In this document: positions 7,812 through 17,259 of the stretch, in pieces
How positions within the stretch are numbered: the first letter of the stretch is position 1
How the letters are laid out: each line of letters begins with the position of its first letter
DNA from: Cohnella rhizoplanae
GTDB lineage: Bacteria; Bacillota; Bacilli; Paenibacillales; Paenibacillaceae
Length of the DNA: 64,000 nucleotides
NCBI RefSeq assembly: GCF_948329515.1
Contig: NZ_CAOJCN010000003.1
Location: 124,001 to 188,000, forward strand
Reading direction: 5' to 3'
Notes under the pieces: generated by a model
Seen by the model: the letters and a program-made list of their open reading frames with translations, nothing else
What the model was told of the DNA's origin: nothing
Database searches by the model: none
Program-made: the position numbers and the translations under genes

Positions 7812-9491
7812 ATGGATCTACTGCAAATCGTCATCGTGATCGGCATTCTCGTGCTGATCGCCAGACCGCTGGGTCATTATGTCTATCACGTGTTCTCGAA
7901 CGAATCCAATCGTACCGATCGGCTGTTCGGCTGGGCGGAAAAACCGATCTATGCCCTGATCGGTCTGAAGCATCGCGCGGGGATGGGCTGGAAGCGGTAC
8001 GCCCTCAGCTTCATCGTCACCAACTTCGTGCTCGTGGCGGTCAGCTACGTCCTGCTGCGGGCGCAGAGCGGGCTGCCGCTCAATCCGAACGGTATCGGCA
8101 ATATGGAGCCGACGCTTGTCCTGAATACGGTCATCAGCTTTATTACCAATACCAACCTGCAGCATTACAGCGGCGAGACCGGGCTGTCCTACTTCTCGCA
8201 GATGGCGGTCATCATGATGATGATGTTCACGTCCGCGGCCACGGGGTTCTCGGTCGCGGTCGCGTTCGTCCGGGGCATTACGAGCAAGGGCAAGACGCTT
8301 GGCAACTTTTTCGAGGACTTCGTCAAGGCGCATACCCGGATCTTCTTCCCGCTGGCGATCCTCGTCACGCTGGCGCTGGTCGCGTTGCAGGTGCCGCAGA
8401 CGCTTGATCCCACGCTGTCGGTGACGACGCTTGGGGGCGCCGCCCAGCAGATCGCGATCGGGCCCGTAGCCTCGCTTGAATCGATCAAGCACCTCGGCAC
8501 GAACGGCGGCGGCTTCTTCGGCGCGAACTCGGCGCATCCGTTCGAGAATCCGAACGGGCTGACCAACGTGATCGAAATCCTGTCGATGTGGGCATTGCCC
8601 GCGGCGCTGCCTTTTATGTACGGACGGTTCGCCAAGAGCCGCAAGCACGGCTGGGTGATTTTCTCGGCGATGATGACCTTGTTCCTCGTCTTCCTCGTCG
8701 TCTCCTATACGGCGGAGAAGAGCGGCAATCCCGCGCTTAACGCGCTGGGCATCGACGCTTCGCAAGGCAGCATGGAAGGCAAGGAGGTACGCTTCGGCAT
8801 CGCCCAGTCCGCGCTGTTCACCACGGTGACGACGGCCGCGACGACGGGCACGGTCAACAACATGCACGATACGCTGACCCCGCTCGGCGGCCTGGTGCCG
8901 CTCGGCGAGATGATGCTGAACGTCGTCTTCGGGGGCAAAGGCGTCGGGCTGGTCAACATGCTGATGTACGCGATGCTCGCCGTATTCATCTGCGGCCTGA
9001 TGGTCGGCCGTACGCCGGAGTTCCTGGGCAGGAAGATCGAACCTCGCGAGATGAAGCTGATCGCGATCGCCATACTCGCGCATCCGTTCATCATATTGGC
9101 GCCGACGGCGATCGCCTTCTTGACCGAGCTCGGCAAGGGCTCCATCACGAATCCGGGCTTCCACGGGATCTCGCAGGTGCTGTATGAATATACCTCGTCG
9201 GCGGCCAACAATGGTTCGGGCTTCGAAGGCCTGGCGGACAATACGCCGTTCTGGAATATCACCACCGGCCTGGTCATGTTCTTCGGCCGCTATATCTCGA
9301 TGATCGCGCTGCTGGCGGTCGCCGGGTCGCTCGCCCGCAAGCAATGGGTGCCGGAGACGATCGGTACGTTCCGCACGGACAATGCGCTGTTCACGTTCCT
9401 GCTGATCGGCACGGTTCTCTTGATCGGGGCGCTGACCTTCCTGCCCGTCATCGTGCTGGGTCCGGTCGCGGAGCATCTGACAATTCGTTAA
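7812..9491 (+). CDS. kdpA: KdpA, potassium-binding and translocating subunit
   Basis: Polytopic membrane protein of 559 residues, the normal length for KdpA. It forms the K+-selective channel-like part of the P-type KdpFABC pump. Family motifs are visible: NPNGIGNMEPTLVLNTVISF, TNTNLQHYSGETGLSYFSQM, a KHLGTNGGGFFGANSAHPFENP selectivity-filter segment (read in parts), and NNMHDTLTPLGGLVPL. AAGGAGGAAC precedes the ATG. It is followed 21 bases later by kdpB in the same operon. Confidence 0.98.
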   Translation: MDLLQIVIVIGILVLIARPLGHYVYHVFSNESNRTDRLFGWAEKPIYALIGLKHRAGMGWKRYALSFIVTNFVLVAVSYVLLRAQSGLPLNPNGIGNMEPTLVLNTVISFITNTNLQHYSGETGLSYFSQMAVIMMMMFTSAATGFSVAVAFVRGITSKGKTLGNFFEDFVKAHTRIFFPLAILVTLALVALQVPQTLDPTLSVTTLGGAAQQIAIGPVASLESIKHLGTNGGGFFGANSAHPFENPNGLTNVIEILSMWALPAALPFMYGRFAKSRKHGWVIFSAMMTLFLVFLVVSYTAEKSGNPALNALGIDASQGSMEGKEVRFGIAQSALFTTVTTAATTGTVNNMHDTLTPLGGLVPLGEMMLNVVFGGKGVGLVNMLMYAMLAVFICGLMVGRTPEFLGRKIEPREMKLIAIAILAHPFIILAPTAIAFLTELGKGSITNPGFHGISQVLYEYTSSAANNGSGFEGLADNTPFWNITTGLVMFFGRYISMIALLAVAGSLARKQWVPETIGTFRTDNALFTFLLIGTVLLIGALTFLPVIVLGPVAEHLTIR

Positions 9492-9512
9492 TAAGGATGG
9501 AGTGAATCTGCC

Positions 9513-11549
9513 GTGAGCGATAAACGCAAGAAAAGCATGTTTTCCGGACCGCTGGTCGCGGGCGCCTTGAAGGCGAGCGTGATCAAACTGAATCCGGCGG
9601 TCATGATGAAAAATCCCGTGATGTTCGTCGTCGAGGTCGGCACCTTCATCGTGCTGCTGATGACGCTGTTCCCCGGCTACTTCGACGCGAAGGACCGGAT
9701 CGGCTTTAACCTGACCGTATTCCTGATCCTATTATTCACGGTCCTGTTCGCCAACTTCGCCGAAGCGCTGGCGGAGGGCAGAGGCAAGGCGCAGGCCGAT
9801 ACGCTGAAGCGGACGAAAAAAGAGATCACGGCGAACAAGCTCCTAAGCGGCGGCGGGACGAAGACCGTCCCCTCCACCGAGCTGCACAAGGGGGATGTCG
9901 TCGTCGTGTCGCAGGGAGAGATGATTCCCGGAGACGGCGAAGTCATCGAGGGGCTGGCCTCTGTCGACGAATCGGCGATCACCGGGGAATCGGCGCCCGT
10001 CATCAAGGAAGCCGGCGGCGACTTCAACTCCGTCACGGGCGGCACGCGCGTCATCAGCGATCAGATCAAGGTGAGAATCACGAGCGACCCGGGCGAGACG
10101 TTCATCGATCGGATGATCGCGCTGGTCGAAGGCGCGAAGCGGCAGAAAACGCCGAATGAAATCGCGCTGAACACGCTGCTGATCAGCCTCACGATCATTT
10201 TCCTCATCGTCGTCGTGACGCTCGGGCCGATCGCTTCCTTCGTCGATATCGATCTGGAGGTTCCCGTGCTGATCGCGCTGCTGGTCTGCCTGATCCCCAC
10301 GACGATTGGCGGGCTGCTGTCGGCGATCGGCATCGCCGGCATGGACCGGGTGACGCAGTTCAACGTGCTCGCGATGTCCGGCAAGGCCGTCGAGGCGGCG
10401 GGCGACATCAATACGATGATCCTGGACAAGACCGGTACGATCACCTTCGGCAACCGGATGGCCAGCGATATCCTGCCCGTCGGCGCAGCGCGTCTCGACG
10501 AGACGGCAGCTTGGGCGGCGATCTCGTCGGTCCAGGACGAGACGCCGGAGGGCCGCTCCGTGCTGGAGTGGATGAGGAAGAACGGCAAAACGTACGAGAC
10601 GGCGATGGCCGACGGCGGAACCTTCGTCCCGTTTAAAGCGGAGACGCGGATGAGCGGCATCGATCTGTCGGACGGACGCCAGGTACGCAAGGGCGCGGTC
10701 GACGCGATCCGCAAATGGGCGATCGCGCAGGGCGGCTCCGTCCCCGAGGATCTGGGCGCGCAGGCGGACCGCATCGCATCGGAGGGCGGCACGCCGCTGG
10801 CCGTAGCGGTTGACAAGCAGATTTTCGGCGTTATTTATCTGAAAGACACCGTGAAGCCGGGGATGAAGGAGCGATTCGACCAGCTCCGCGCGATGGGCAT
10901 CAAGACGATCATGTGCACGGGCGACAATCCGCTGACGGCGGCGACGATCGCCAGGGAAGCGGGCGTCGACGACTTTATCGCGGAGAGCAAGCCAGAGGAC
11001 AAGATCGCGGTCATCCGGCGCGAGCAGGCCGACGGCAAGCTGGTCGCCATGACCGGCGACGGGACCAACGACGCGCCGGCGCTGGCGCAGGCGGACGTCG
11101 GCCTGGCGATGAACAGCGGGACGACCGCCGCCAAAGAAGCGGCCAACATGGTCGACCTGGACTCGGATCCGTCCAAAATTATCGAGGTGGTCGCGATCGG
11201 CAAGCAGCTGCTCATGACCCGCGGGGCGCTGACGACGTTCAGCATCGCCAACGATATCGCCAAATATTTCGCGATCATACCGGCGATGTTCATGCTGGCG
11301 ATTCCCGAGATGGACGCCTTGAACGTCATGCAGCTCGGCTCGCCGTTGTCGGCCATTTTGTCCGCGCTCATCTTCAACGCATTGATCATCCCGCTGCTGA
11401 TCCCGCTGGCGATGCGGGGCGTCGCGTATCGGCCGATGAGCGCTTCGCGCCTGCTGAGCCGCAACCTGCTGGTCTACGGACTGGGCGGCATCGTGGCTCC
11501 CTTCGTCGGCATCAAGCTGATCGATTTGTTCGTGCATGTGTGGATCTGA
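9513..11549 (+). CDS. kdpB: KdpB, ATP-hydrolysing P-type ATPase subunit
   Basis: P-type ATPase of 678 residues, full length for KdpB, starting with GTG after AAGGATGGAG. Actuator-domain motif [10 protein letters not shown], phosphorylation motif [11 protein letters not shown] with Asp near residue 305, hinge motif [19 protein letters not shown], and membrane helices in the expected places. It hydrolyses ATP to drive K+ uptake by KdpA. All key residues seen are intact, so the pump should be functional. Confidence 0.98.
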   Translation: MSDKRKKSMFSGPLVAGALKASVIKLNPAVMMKNPVMFVVEVGTFIVLLMTLFPGYFDAKDRIGFNLTVFLILLFTVLFANFAEALAEGRGKAQADTLKRTKKEITANKLLSGGGTKTVPSTELHKGDVVVVSQGEMIPGDGEVIEGLASVDESAITGESAPVIKEAGGDFNSVTGGTRVISDQIKVRITSDPGETFIDRMIALVEGAKRQKTPNEIALNTLLISLTIIFLIVVVTLGPIASFVDIDLEVPVLIALLVCLIPTTIGGLLSAIGIAGMDRVTQFNVLAMSGKAVEAAGDINTMILDKTGTITFGNRMASDILPVGAARLDETAAWAAISSVQDETPEGRSVLEWMRKNGKTYETAMADGGTFVPFKAETRMSGIDLSDGRQVRKGAVDAIRKWAIAQGGSVPEDLGAQADRIASEGGTPLAVAVDKQIFGVIYLKDTVKPGMKERFDQLRAMGIKTIMCTGDNPLTAATIAREAGVDDFIAESKPEDKIAVIRREQADGKLVAMTGDGTNDAPALAQADVGLAMNSGTTAAKEAANMVDLDSDPSKIIEVVAIGKQLLMTRGALTTFSIANDIAKYFAIIPAMFMLAIPEMDALNVMQLGSPLSAILSALIFNALIIPLLIPLAMRGVAYRPMSASRLLSRNLLVYGLGGIVAPFVGIKLIDLFVHVWI

Positions 11550-11596
11550 CGCAGCGCTCGCCCGTTGCCCAATTAAGAGGAAAGAAGGAAACGAAC

Positions 11597-12211
11597 ATGA
11601 ATGCAATCGCCCATGATGAACAGAATAGGCGCTCCGGCGGCTCGATGCTCTGGATTGCCCTCCGCGTCAGTATCTTGTTCATCGTTCTATGCGGCATCGT
11701 TTATCCGCTCGTCAGCACGGGGCTGGCGCAGCTGCTGTTTCCCCACCAGGCGAACGGCAGTCTGCTGAAGGACAAGGAAGGCCGGGTGATCGGCTCCGAG
11801 CTGATCGGCCAGTCGTTCGCAGATCCGCGTTATTTCCAAGGACGCGTGTCCAGCATCGACTACAAAGCGGAGGCTTCGGGCTCCAACAACTACGCGCCCT
11901 CCAACCCGGATATGCTCGCCCGCACCAAGGAATCGATCGCGCAGTGGCAGAAGGACAACCCGGACGTGCCGCTCGACCGGCTGCCGATCGCCCTCATCAC
12001 CAACTCCGGCTCCGGCCTCGATCCGCATATTACGCCGCAGTCGGCGCTCGTGCAGGTGCCCCGGATCAGCAAGCTGACCGGCGTGCCCGCTGCTGAATTG
12101 GAATCGCTCGTCAGCGCATATACCGAGAACCGCGATCTCGGCATATTCGGCGACAAGCGGGTAAATGTCCTGAAGCTGAATCTGGCGCTAAACGAAAAGC
12201 TGGGCCTTTAA
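11597..12211 (+). CDS. kdpC: KdpC, accessory subunit of the potassium pump
   Basis: A 204-residue protein with one N-terminal membrane helix (about residues 16-40, SMLWIALRVSILFIVLCGIV) and an external domain with the KdpC patterns GSELIGQSFADPRYFQGR, NYAPSNPDM and SGSGLDPHITPQSALVQVPR. The open frame runs far upstream, but the ATG at 11597 is the right start: it has AAGAAGGAA just before it, and the upstream part is a shadow of kdpB. The kdpF-A-B-C order is canonical. Confidence 0.97.
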   Translation: MNAIAHDEQNRRSGGSMLWIALRVSILFIVLCGIVYPLVSTGLAQLLFPHQANGSLLKDKEGRVIGSELIGQSFADPRYFQGRVSSIDYKAEASGSNNYAPSNPDMLARTKESIAQWQKDNPDVPLDRLPIALITNSGSGLDPHITPQSALVQVPRISKLTGVPAAELESLVSAYTENRDLGIFGDKRVNVLKLNLALNEKLGL

Positions 12212-12229
12212 TCCGCAAGCGTAAACGGG

Positions 12230-12871
12230 GTGCATCCATTGCCAGTCGCCAAGCTCAACGAAACGTCGCTCTACTATGAATCGCAAGGAAGCGGAACGGC
12301 CATCTTCTTTATTCACGGGCATGGCTGGACCCATCGCATGTTTAAGCTCCAGCTCGATCACTTCTCCAAGCATTACCGGGCGATCGCCTGCGATCTGCGC
12401 GGCAACGGCCAATCGGGCGAGCTGAGGCAGTCGCCGGACGAGATTATCGATACGCAGTGCCTGGATCTGCTCCTGCTCATGAATATGCTCCATATCCGGG
12501 AAGCCGTCTTTGTCGGCATCGCTTATGGCGGCTTGATCGTGCAGCGGATGGCCGGCCAATATCCGGAGCGGGTCCAAGCCATCGTCATCGCCGACAGCTT
12601 CTGCCGCAGCGACGTATCCAGGTTCATCGGCAAGCTCCAGCTGGCCGCGGCGTATATGAGCTGGATGGATTACTACGCGCCCGGGGAGCTGATGCTGCCG
12701 TCGCTGCGGCTCGCCTACCGGCACTGGGATCTGACTTATCGCGAGCTGAGGCGCAATATGCGCAGGCGGCGCGTTCTTCGCGGGAGGAGGGTTATGGATG
12801 ACGCCGTATCGGCGCAAGACGCCGGAAGAGATCTTGTACTCGATCATGCGGCTGCATCGGGGGCGCCTTAA
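12230..12871 (+). pseudogene. Truncated alpha/beta hydrolase with Ser-to-Ala nucleophile
   Basis: The first 180 residues follow the alpha/beta hydrolase fold: oxyanion-hole region FFIHGHGWTHRMF, then DLRGNGQSG, then the nucleophile elbow. The elbow reads VGIAYGGLIVQ where the family has G-x-S-x-G, so the catalytic serine is Ala. The sequence loses family character after about residue 185 and the last 25 residues are only the out-of-frame start of the next gene. The catalytic Asp and His region of a normal 260-residue enzyme is missing. It starts with GTG at 12230 (or TTG at 12239), 18 bases after kdpC. Most likely a decayed remnant in the kdp operon; a repurposed non-catalytic binding protein is possible. 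Confidence 0.7.
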
Positions 12872-15119
12872 GATCCTCATCGGCGCGGTGAGCGGATCGG
12901 GCAAGACGTACCACATGCTGCGGGAGGGCAATCTCTTGAAGCAGCAGGGGATCGACGTCGTGATCTGCGCGGTGTCCACGATGCGGCGGGCGGATACCGT
13001 GGAGCAGACCTTGGAGCTGGAACGGGTGCCGAGCATTCACTGGTGGAAGGACGGCAAGGAGCAGAAGGATCTGCCTCTGGAAGCGCTGCTCGCCCGCAAT
13101 CCGGAGGTCGTGCTGGTGGACGGTCTTGCCCATCGCAACCGCAAGGAGGCGCAGTTCAGGACCCGGCTAGAGGATATCCGTTACTTGATGGATCACGGAA
13201 TCAGCGTGATTACGACGATCAACGTCTACGAGCTGGAAGGGGAAGACGAGATCGTCTTCAAGCTGACCGGGATCCGCGCGGAGGATACGGTGCCGTCCGA
13301 TACGCTGGAGCTGGCCGACGAAGTCCGGCTCATCGACGTCTCGCCGGAGACGATGCTCAAACGGATCGACGAGGGCATCCTGGGCGATCGGGCGAATCCG
13401 GCGATGTGCCGCCGGGGCAATCTCGGCGTGCTGCGGGAGATCGCGCTGCGGCTGATGGCCGAGGGCGTTAACGATTCGCTGGAGAAGCACCGCGAGGCGC
13501 AGGGGCTCGTCGGCCCGTCCGGCGCGGCGGAGCGGATCCTCGTCTCCGCGCAGTACCACTGGAACGGCTCGCTTCACGTGCGTAGAGGGCAGCAGATCGC
13601 CAGACGTCTGAACGGCGAGCTGATGGTGGTGACCTTCGTGCGGCCCAAGCGGGCCTTGACGAAAGAACAGCAGGTATTCAAACGTTCCATTCAGAAGCTG
13701 GTGGAGAAAGTGGATGCCGCGTTCGAGGAGATTCCGCTCGCGCGCTTGCGCAAGCTGCCGGCGCTGCTGGTACGTTACGCTACCGCGAATAACGTCACGC
13801 GCATCGTCATGGGGCACTCCAACCGCAACCGCTGGCAGGAGCGATGGCAGGGCAGCATCGCGAACCGGGTGCTTCGCAAGACGAGGAACATCGACGTATT
13901 CATCATGGCGGATCGCGCCGCGCACGCAGGCGAGCGCATCCTGCCGGTCAAGCCGAAGCCGAGAGCCGGAGCGGACACGTTCCGCCGTCTCAGCACGGGG
14001 GAGATCGAGAAGAAGATCGAGACGATCCGTCGCGGTACCTTTAAGGTATATATTGGCGCAGCTCCCGGCGTAGGCAAGACGTTTAAGATGCTCCAGGAGG
14101 GCAATTTGCTGCTTGGCAAGGGGATCGACGTCGTCGTTGGCTTGTTGGAAACGCACGGAAGAAAGGAGACGGCGCAGCAGGTCGGCCAGCTTCCTATCGT
14201 GCCAAGAGCCAAGTTGAGCTACCAGTCGGCGCGGCTGGAAGAGATGGACACGGACGCGATCATCGCGCGTCAACCCGACGTCGTCCTCGTCGACGAGCTG
14301 GCGCATACGAACGTGCCGGGGAGCCGGGACAAGAAAAGGTACGAGGACGTCATACGCCTGCTTAACAGCGGCATATCCGTTATATCTACGGTCAATGTGC
14401 AGCATCTGGAAAGCCTGAACGACGCGGTGGAGCAGTTGACCGGCGTGCGCGTCCGGGAGACGGTGCCGGATGCGATGCTGAAGCTGGCGGACGAGGTCGA
14501 ACTCATCGATGTCACGCCGCAAATGCTCCAGCAGCGGATGCGCGAGGGGAAAATTTACGCTGCGGAGAAGGTCGACCAGGCACTAGGATCTTTTTTTAAG
14601 ATCGGCAATCTGATCGCGCTCCGGGAGCTGGCGCTGCGCGAGCTGGCGGACGACGTGGACGAACGCCTGGAGGCGTGGGACCGCAATACCTCCCTGCGCG
14701 GAATCTGGCGAAGGCAGGAGACGATCTTTGTCTGCGTGGACCTGGGCCCGAGATCGGAGCGGCTCATACGCCGAGGCTTCCGAATCGCGCACAGGCTTAA
14801 GGCTGCGTGGCATGTTCAGTACGTGGGGAGAAGCGACGATACGGATAGCGAGCGCGAGAAACGGCTTGAAACGCTGCGTCAACTGTGCGAAAGGCTGGGC
14901 GGGAAGCTGGAAGCCGCTCCGCTCGCACGCGGCGGCGACGGCATCGGCGAGACATTGCTGAAGCGAATGACCGAATTAAACGCGACCTTGCTCATCGTCG
15001 GCCAATCCCGCAGACCGTTATGGCATTCCTTGATCAAGGAGACCGTCGTACACTTCATGCTGCGCCGCGCGCGCGGCATCGATATGCTCATCGTGGCGGA
15101 TTACGATCGGACGTCCTAA
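12798..15119 (+). CDS. Tandem-duplicated KdpD sensor protein (KdpD-USP-KdpD-USP), no kinase domain
   Basis: A 773-residue soluble protein made of two copies of the KdpD N-terminal half. Copy 1: KdpD ATPase-like domain (about 10-215) with Walker A GAVSGSGKT at 29-37 and Walker B-like VVLVDGLAHRN; USP domain about 240-375. Copy 2: KdpD domain (about 405-610) with canonical Walker A GAAPGVGKT at 420-428 and VVLVDELAHTNVPGS; USP domain about 635-770. Copy 1 has lost the Glu of DELAH (Gly) and the TNVPGS loop, so it looks diverged and perhaps non-hydrolysing. There is no membrane segment and no histidine kinase; those parts are encoded at 4838-6421. ATG overlaps the end of the hydrolase remnant; GGGAGGAGG lies at about 12781. 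Confidence 0.92.
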   Translation: MTPYRRKTPEEILYSIMRLHRGRLKILIGAVSGSGKTYHMLREGNLLKQQGIDVVICAVSTMRRADTVEQTLELERVPSIHWWKDGKEQKDLPLEALLARNPEVVLVDGLAHRNRKEAQFRTRLEDIRYLMDHGISVITTINVYELEGEDEIVFKLTGIRAEDTVPSDTLELADEVRLIDVSPETMLKRIDEGILGDRANPAMCRRGNLGVLREIALRLMAEGVNDSLEKHREAQGLVGPSGAAERILVSAQYHWNGSLHVRRGQQIARRLNGELMVVTFVRPKRALTKEQQVFKRSIQKLVEKVDAAFEEIPLARLRKLPALLVRYATANNVTRIVMGHSNRNRWQERWQGSIANRVLRKTRNIDVFIMADRAAHAGERILPVKPKPRAGADTFRRLSTGEIEKKIETIRRGTFKVYIGAAPGVGKTFKMLQEGNLLLGKGIDVVVGLLETHGRKETAQQVGQLPIVPRAKLSYQSARLEEMDTDAIIARQPDVVLVDELAHTNVPGSRDKKRYEDVIRLLNSGISVISTVNVQHLESLNDAVEQLTGVRVRETVPDAMLKLADEVELIDVTPQMLQQRMREGKIYAAEKVDQALGSFFKIGNLIALRELALRELADDVDERLEAWDRNTSLRGIWRRQETIFVCVDLGPRSERLIRRGFRIAHRLKAAWHVQYVGRSDDTDSEREKRLETLRQLCERLGGKLEAAPLARGGDGIGETLLKRMTELNATLLIVGQSRRPLWHSLIKETVVHFMLRRARGIDMLIVADYDRTS

Positions 15120-15156
15120 TTTGCTCAAACGAACAGCCGGCCTGCGACCTAAAGAG

Positions 15157-15195
15157 AAAAAGGGATGAAGCAGAAACGCTGCTTCATCCCTTTTT
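15157..15195. terminator. Bidirectional terminator between the kdp operon and the PLP-enzyme gene
   Basis: A perfect 17-base stem (AAAAAGGGATGAAGCAG with its complement) around a five-base loop is flanked by A-run and T-run. It can stop transcription from both converging operons. Confidence 0.92.
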
Positions 15196-15198
15196 CAA

Positions 15199-16398
15199 TT
15201 ATAACGCTTGGCCTTCCAAGGTAGGCTCATACAGCTTCGCCCAGTTCCGCTCGATGTCCGCGATCAACTCGTCGGGATCCTCGATGCCGATGTATAAGCG
15301 AACGCTGGACGGCGTGCCGCCGTCCGCATTGAGCTGGGGCGGGGCGGAGCCGACGGTAACGAGACTCTCGTATCCGCCCCAGCTCACGCCGATGCGGAAG
15401 TAATTCAGGTCGGTCGCCCATTGCTTCATCTTCTCCACGCTGTGACGCGTCACGAACGAGAACAGGCCGCCATATCCGGTCAGCTGGCGTTCGGCCAGTT
15501 CTTTCTGGGGGTAGCCTTCAAGTCCGGGATGATTGATGCGGACGACATCCGGCTTGGACGCCAGGTGCTTCGCGATCTTGAGCGCGCTGGCTTGGTGACG
15601 TTCGAGGCGCAGAGGCAGCGTCCGAAGGCCGCGCGTGATGAGAGCGGCGGTCTGCGGCGCCATCGCGGCGCCCAGATTCAGATAGCTGCGATGACCGATC
15701 AGGCCGATGAGCTCCCTGCTGCCGACCACGACGCCGCCGAGGCTGTCGCTATGACCCGAGAAGTACTTGGTGAGCGAGTGCATGATAAGGTCGATGCCCA
15801 TCGCGAGCGGCTTCTGGAAGTAAGGCGTCGCCCAAGAGTTGTCGATAGCCGTAATAATGCCGTGCGCCTTCGCCAGGCTTGCGAGCGCGGGGAGGTCCTG
15901 CATCTCGAACAGCCCCGACGTCGGGCTCTCCAGATAGAACATCTTGGTATTCGGCCGGATCGCATCGGCGAATCCCTGCGTGTCCTTGCCGTCGATGAAG
16001 GTAACTTCGACGTTGAAGCGCGCCGACATGTCGGCGAGCAGCTCGCGGGTCGGGCCGTATGCCTGATCGACGCAGATGATGTGATCGCCCGATCCGACGA
16101 GCGCGAATATCACGGCGGAGATCGCGCCCATGCCCGAGGCGAAGCAGCGCGCGCTTTCACCGCCTTCGAGCAGTGCGATCTTTTCCTCCAGGTACATCAC
16201 CGTCGGATTGTTGCCGCGCGAGTAGACGGAGGCGGCCAGCACGTCCTGCATCGCCTCGTCGAACTTCTGGTGGGATTCGAACGCGAAGAGGCTGCTCTGG
16301 TAGACCGGCATCGAAATGGCGCCTTGATGGCGAGTATCCACCGCATCGTGCGATACTTCCGTATAGAAATGATTCTTGTCTCTCTCGCTAGTTGTCAT
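15199..16398 (-). CDS. PLP-dependent Cys/Met metabolism (trans-sulfuration) enzyme
   Basis: Fold-type I PLP enzyme of 399 residues in the cystathionine gamma-synthase / beta-lyase / methionine gamma-lyase family. Motifs: SVYSRGNNPTVMYLE (phosphate-binding Tyr/Arg), CFASGMGAISA, YLESPTSGLFEMQD, AIDNSWATPYFQKP, and the PLP lysine in HSLTKYFSGHSDSLGG. The C-terminal Arg that binds the substrate carboxylate is in VRLYIGIEDPDEL. Sequence alone cannot separate gamma-synthase from C-S lyase. It lies 30 bases after a sugar-type ABC permease gene on the same strand and has no visible promoter of its own, so it is probably the last gene of that transporter operon, which is unusual. Confidence 0.9.
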   Translation of the reverse strand: MTTSERDKNHFYTEVSHDAVDTRHQGAISMPVYQSSLFAFESHQKFDEAMQDVLAASVYSRGNNPTVMYLEEKIALLEGGESARCFASGMGAISAVIFALVGSGDHIICVDQAYGPTRELLADMSARFNVEVTFIDGKDTQGFADAIRPNTKMFYLESPTSGLFEMQDLPALASLAKAHGIITAIDNSWATPYFQKPLAMGIDLIMHSLTKYFSGHSDSLGGVVVGSRELIGLIGHRSYLNLGAAMAPQTAALITRGLRTLPLRLERHQASALKIAKHLASKPDVVRINHPGLEGYPQKELAERQLTGYGGLFSFVTRHSVEKMKQWATDLNYFRIGVSWGGYESLVTVGSAPPQLNADGGTPSSVRLYIGIEDPDELIADIERNWAKLYEPTLEGQAL

Positions 16399-16428
16399 GT
16401 AAATCTACTCCTATCCGCAGGAACTTGC

Positions 16429-17259
16429 TTAACCTTTCTCTGCCCCTTGCGTCAAGCCTTCGACGATGAAGCGCTGGGCGAAGGCAAACATAATAATGGT
16501 CGGGATGACAGAGATGACGGCTCCGGCCGACATGGATCCCCAATCGATATCGAACTTGAGCACGAATGAATTCATCCCGACGGGAAGCGTCTTAAGCGAG
16601 TTCGTGTCGATAAACATGACGGCCTGGAACAATTCGTTCCAGTTCTGAACGAAGGCGAAAATGAACGTCGAAGCGATACCGGGCAGCATGACCGGAATAA
16701 TGATGCGGAAAAGCGACGTAATCCGCGAGCAGCCGTCGATCATCGCCGCTTCCTCGAGACTGGCCGGTATGCGCTGGAAGAAGCCTCTAAGCATAATAGT
16801 CGAGAAGGCGATCGACCCGGTCGTGTACAGCAGGATGAGCGACAAGCGGGTGTTCGTCAGCCCCATGTTGGACATCATCAGGTACAGCGGCGCAAGAGAT
16901 ACGAAACCCGGCAGCATCTGCGTGAGGAAAAACGCGAGCATGATCTGCTTGTGGCCGCGGAACGAAAAGCGTGCCATCACGTACGCGCACAGAATCGAGA
17001 TGATAATGACGGCGACGGCGGACACGATCGATACGAACAGGCTGTTCATGATATAAATATGAAACTTGGAAACCGTGAAGATACGATCGAAGTTATCAAG
17101 AGAGAAGGTTTTCGGCCAATACGAGATCGGCAGCTTGAAGATCTCGCCTTTCGGCTTGAGCGACGTGATGACGATCCAGTACAGCGGAAACACCATCACG
17201 ATCAGATGCAGCGCCAGATAGATGATTTTTAATCCTTTAAGCGTCGCTTTGGCGGCCAT
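16429..17259 (-). CDS. Carbohydrate ABC transporter permease (MalG-like)
   Basis: Inner-membrane permease of 276 residues with six predicted helices, similar to the CUT1 MalG type. The cytoplasmic EAA loop reads EEAAMIDGCSRITSLFRIIIP, which contacts the ATPase. It starts one base after the stop of the upstream permease gene, so the two are tightly coupled. No ATPase gene is present nearby; a shared MsmK-type ATPase encoded elsewhere is the usual arrangement for such operons. Confidence 0.93.
   Translation of the reverse strand: MAAKATLKGLKIIYLALHLIVMVFPLYWIVITSLKPKGEIFKLPISYWPKTFSLDNFDRIFTVSKFHIYIMNSLFVSIVSAVAVIIISILCAYVMARFSFRGHKQIMLAFFLTQMLPGFVSLAPLYLMMSNMGLTNTRLSLILLYTTGSIAFSTIMLRGFFQRIPASLEEAAMIDGCSRITSLFRIIIPVMLPGIASTFIFAFVQNWNELFQAVMFIDTNSLKTLPVGMNSFVLKFDIDWGSMSAGAVISVIPTIIMFAFAQRFIVEGLTQGAEKG

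Noticed and set aside
10913..11596. Upstream extension of the kdpC open frame.
   Set aside because: It overlaps kdpB in another frame and reads as low-complexity; kdpC has a good start with ribosome binding site at 11597.
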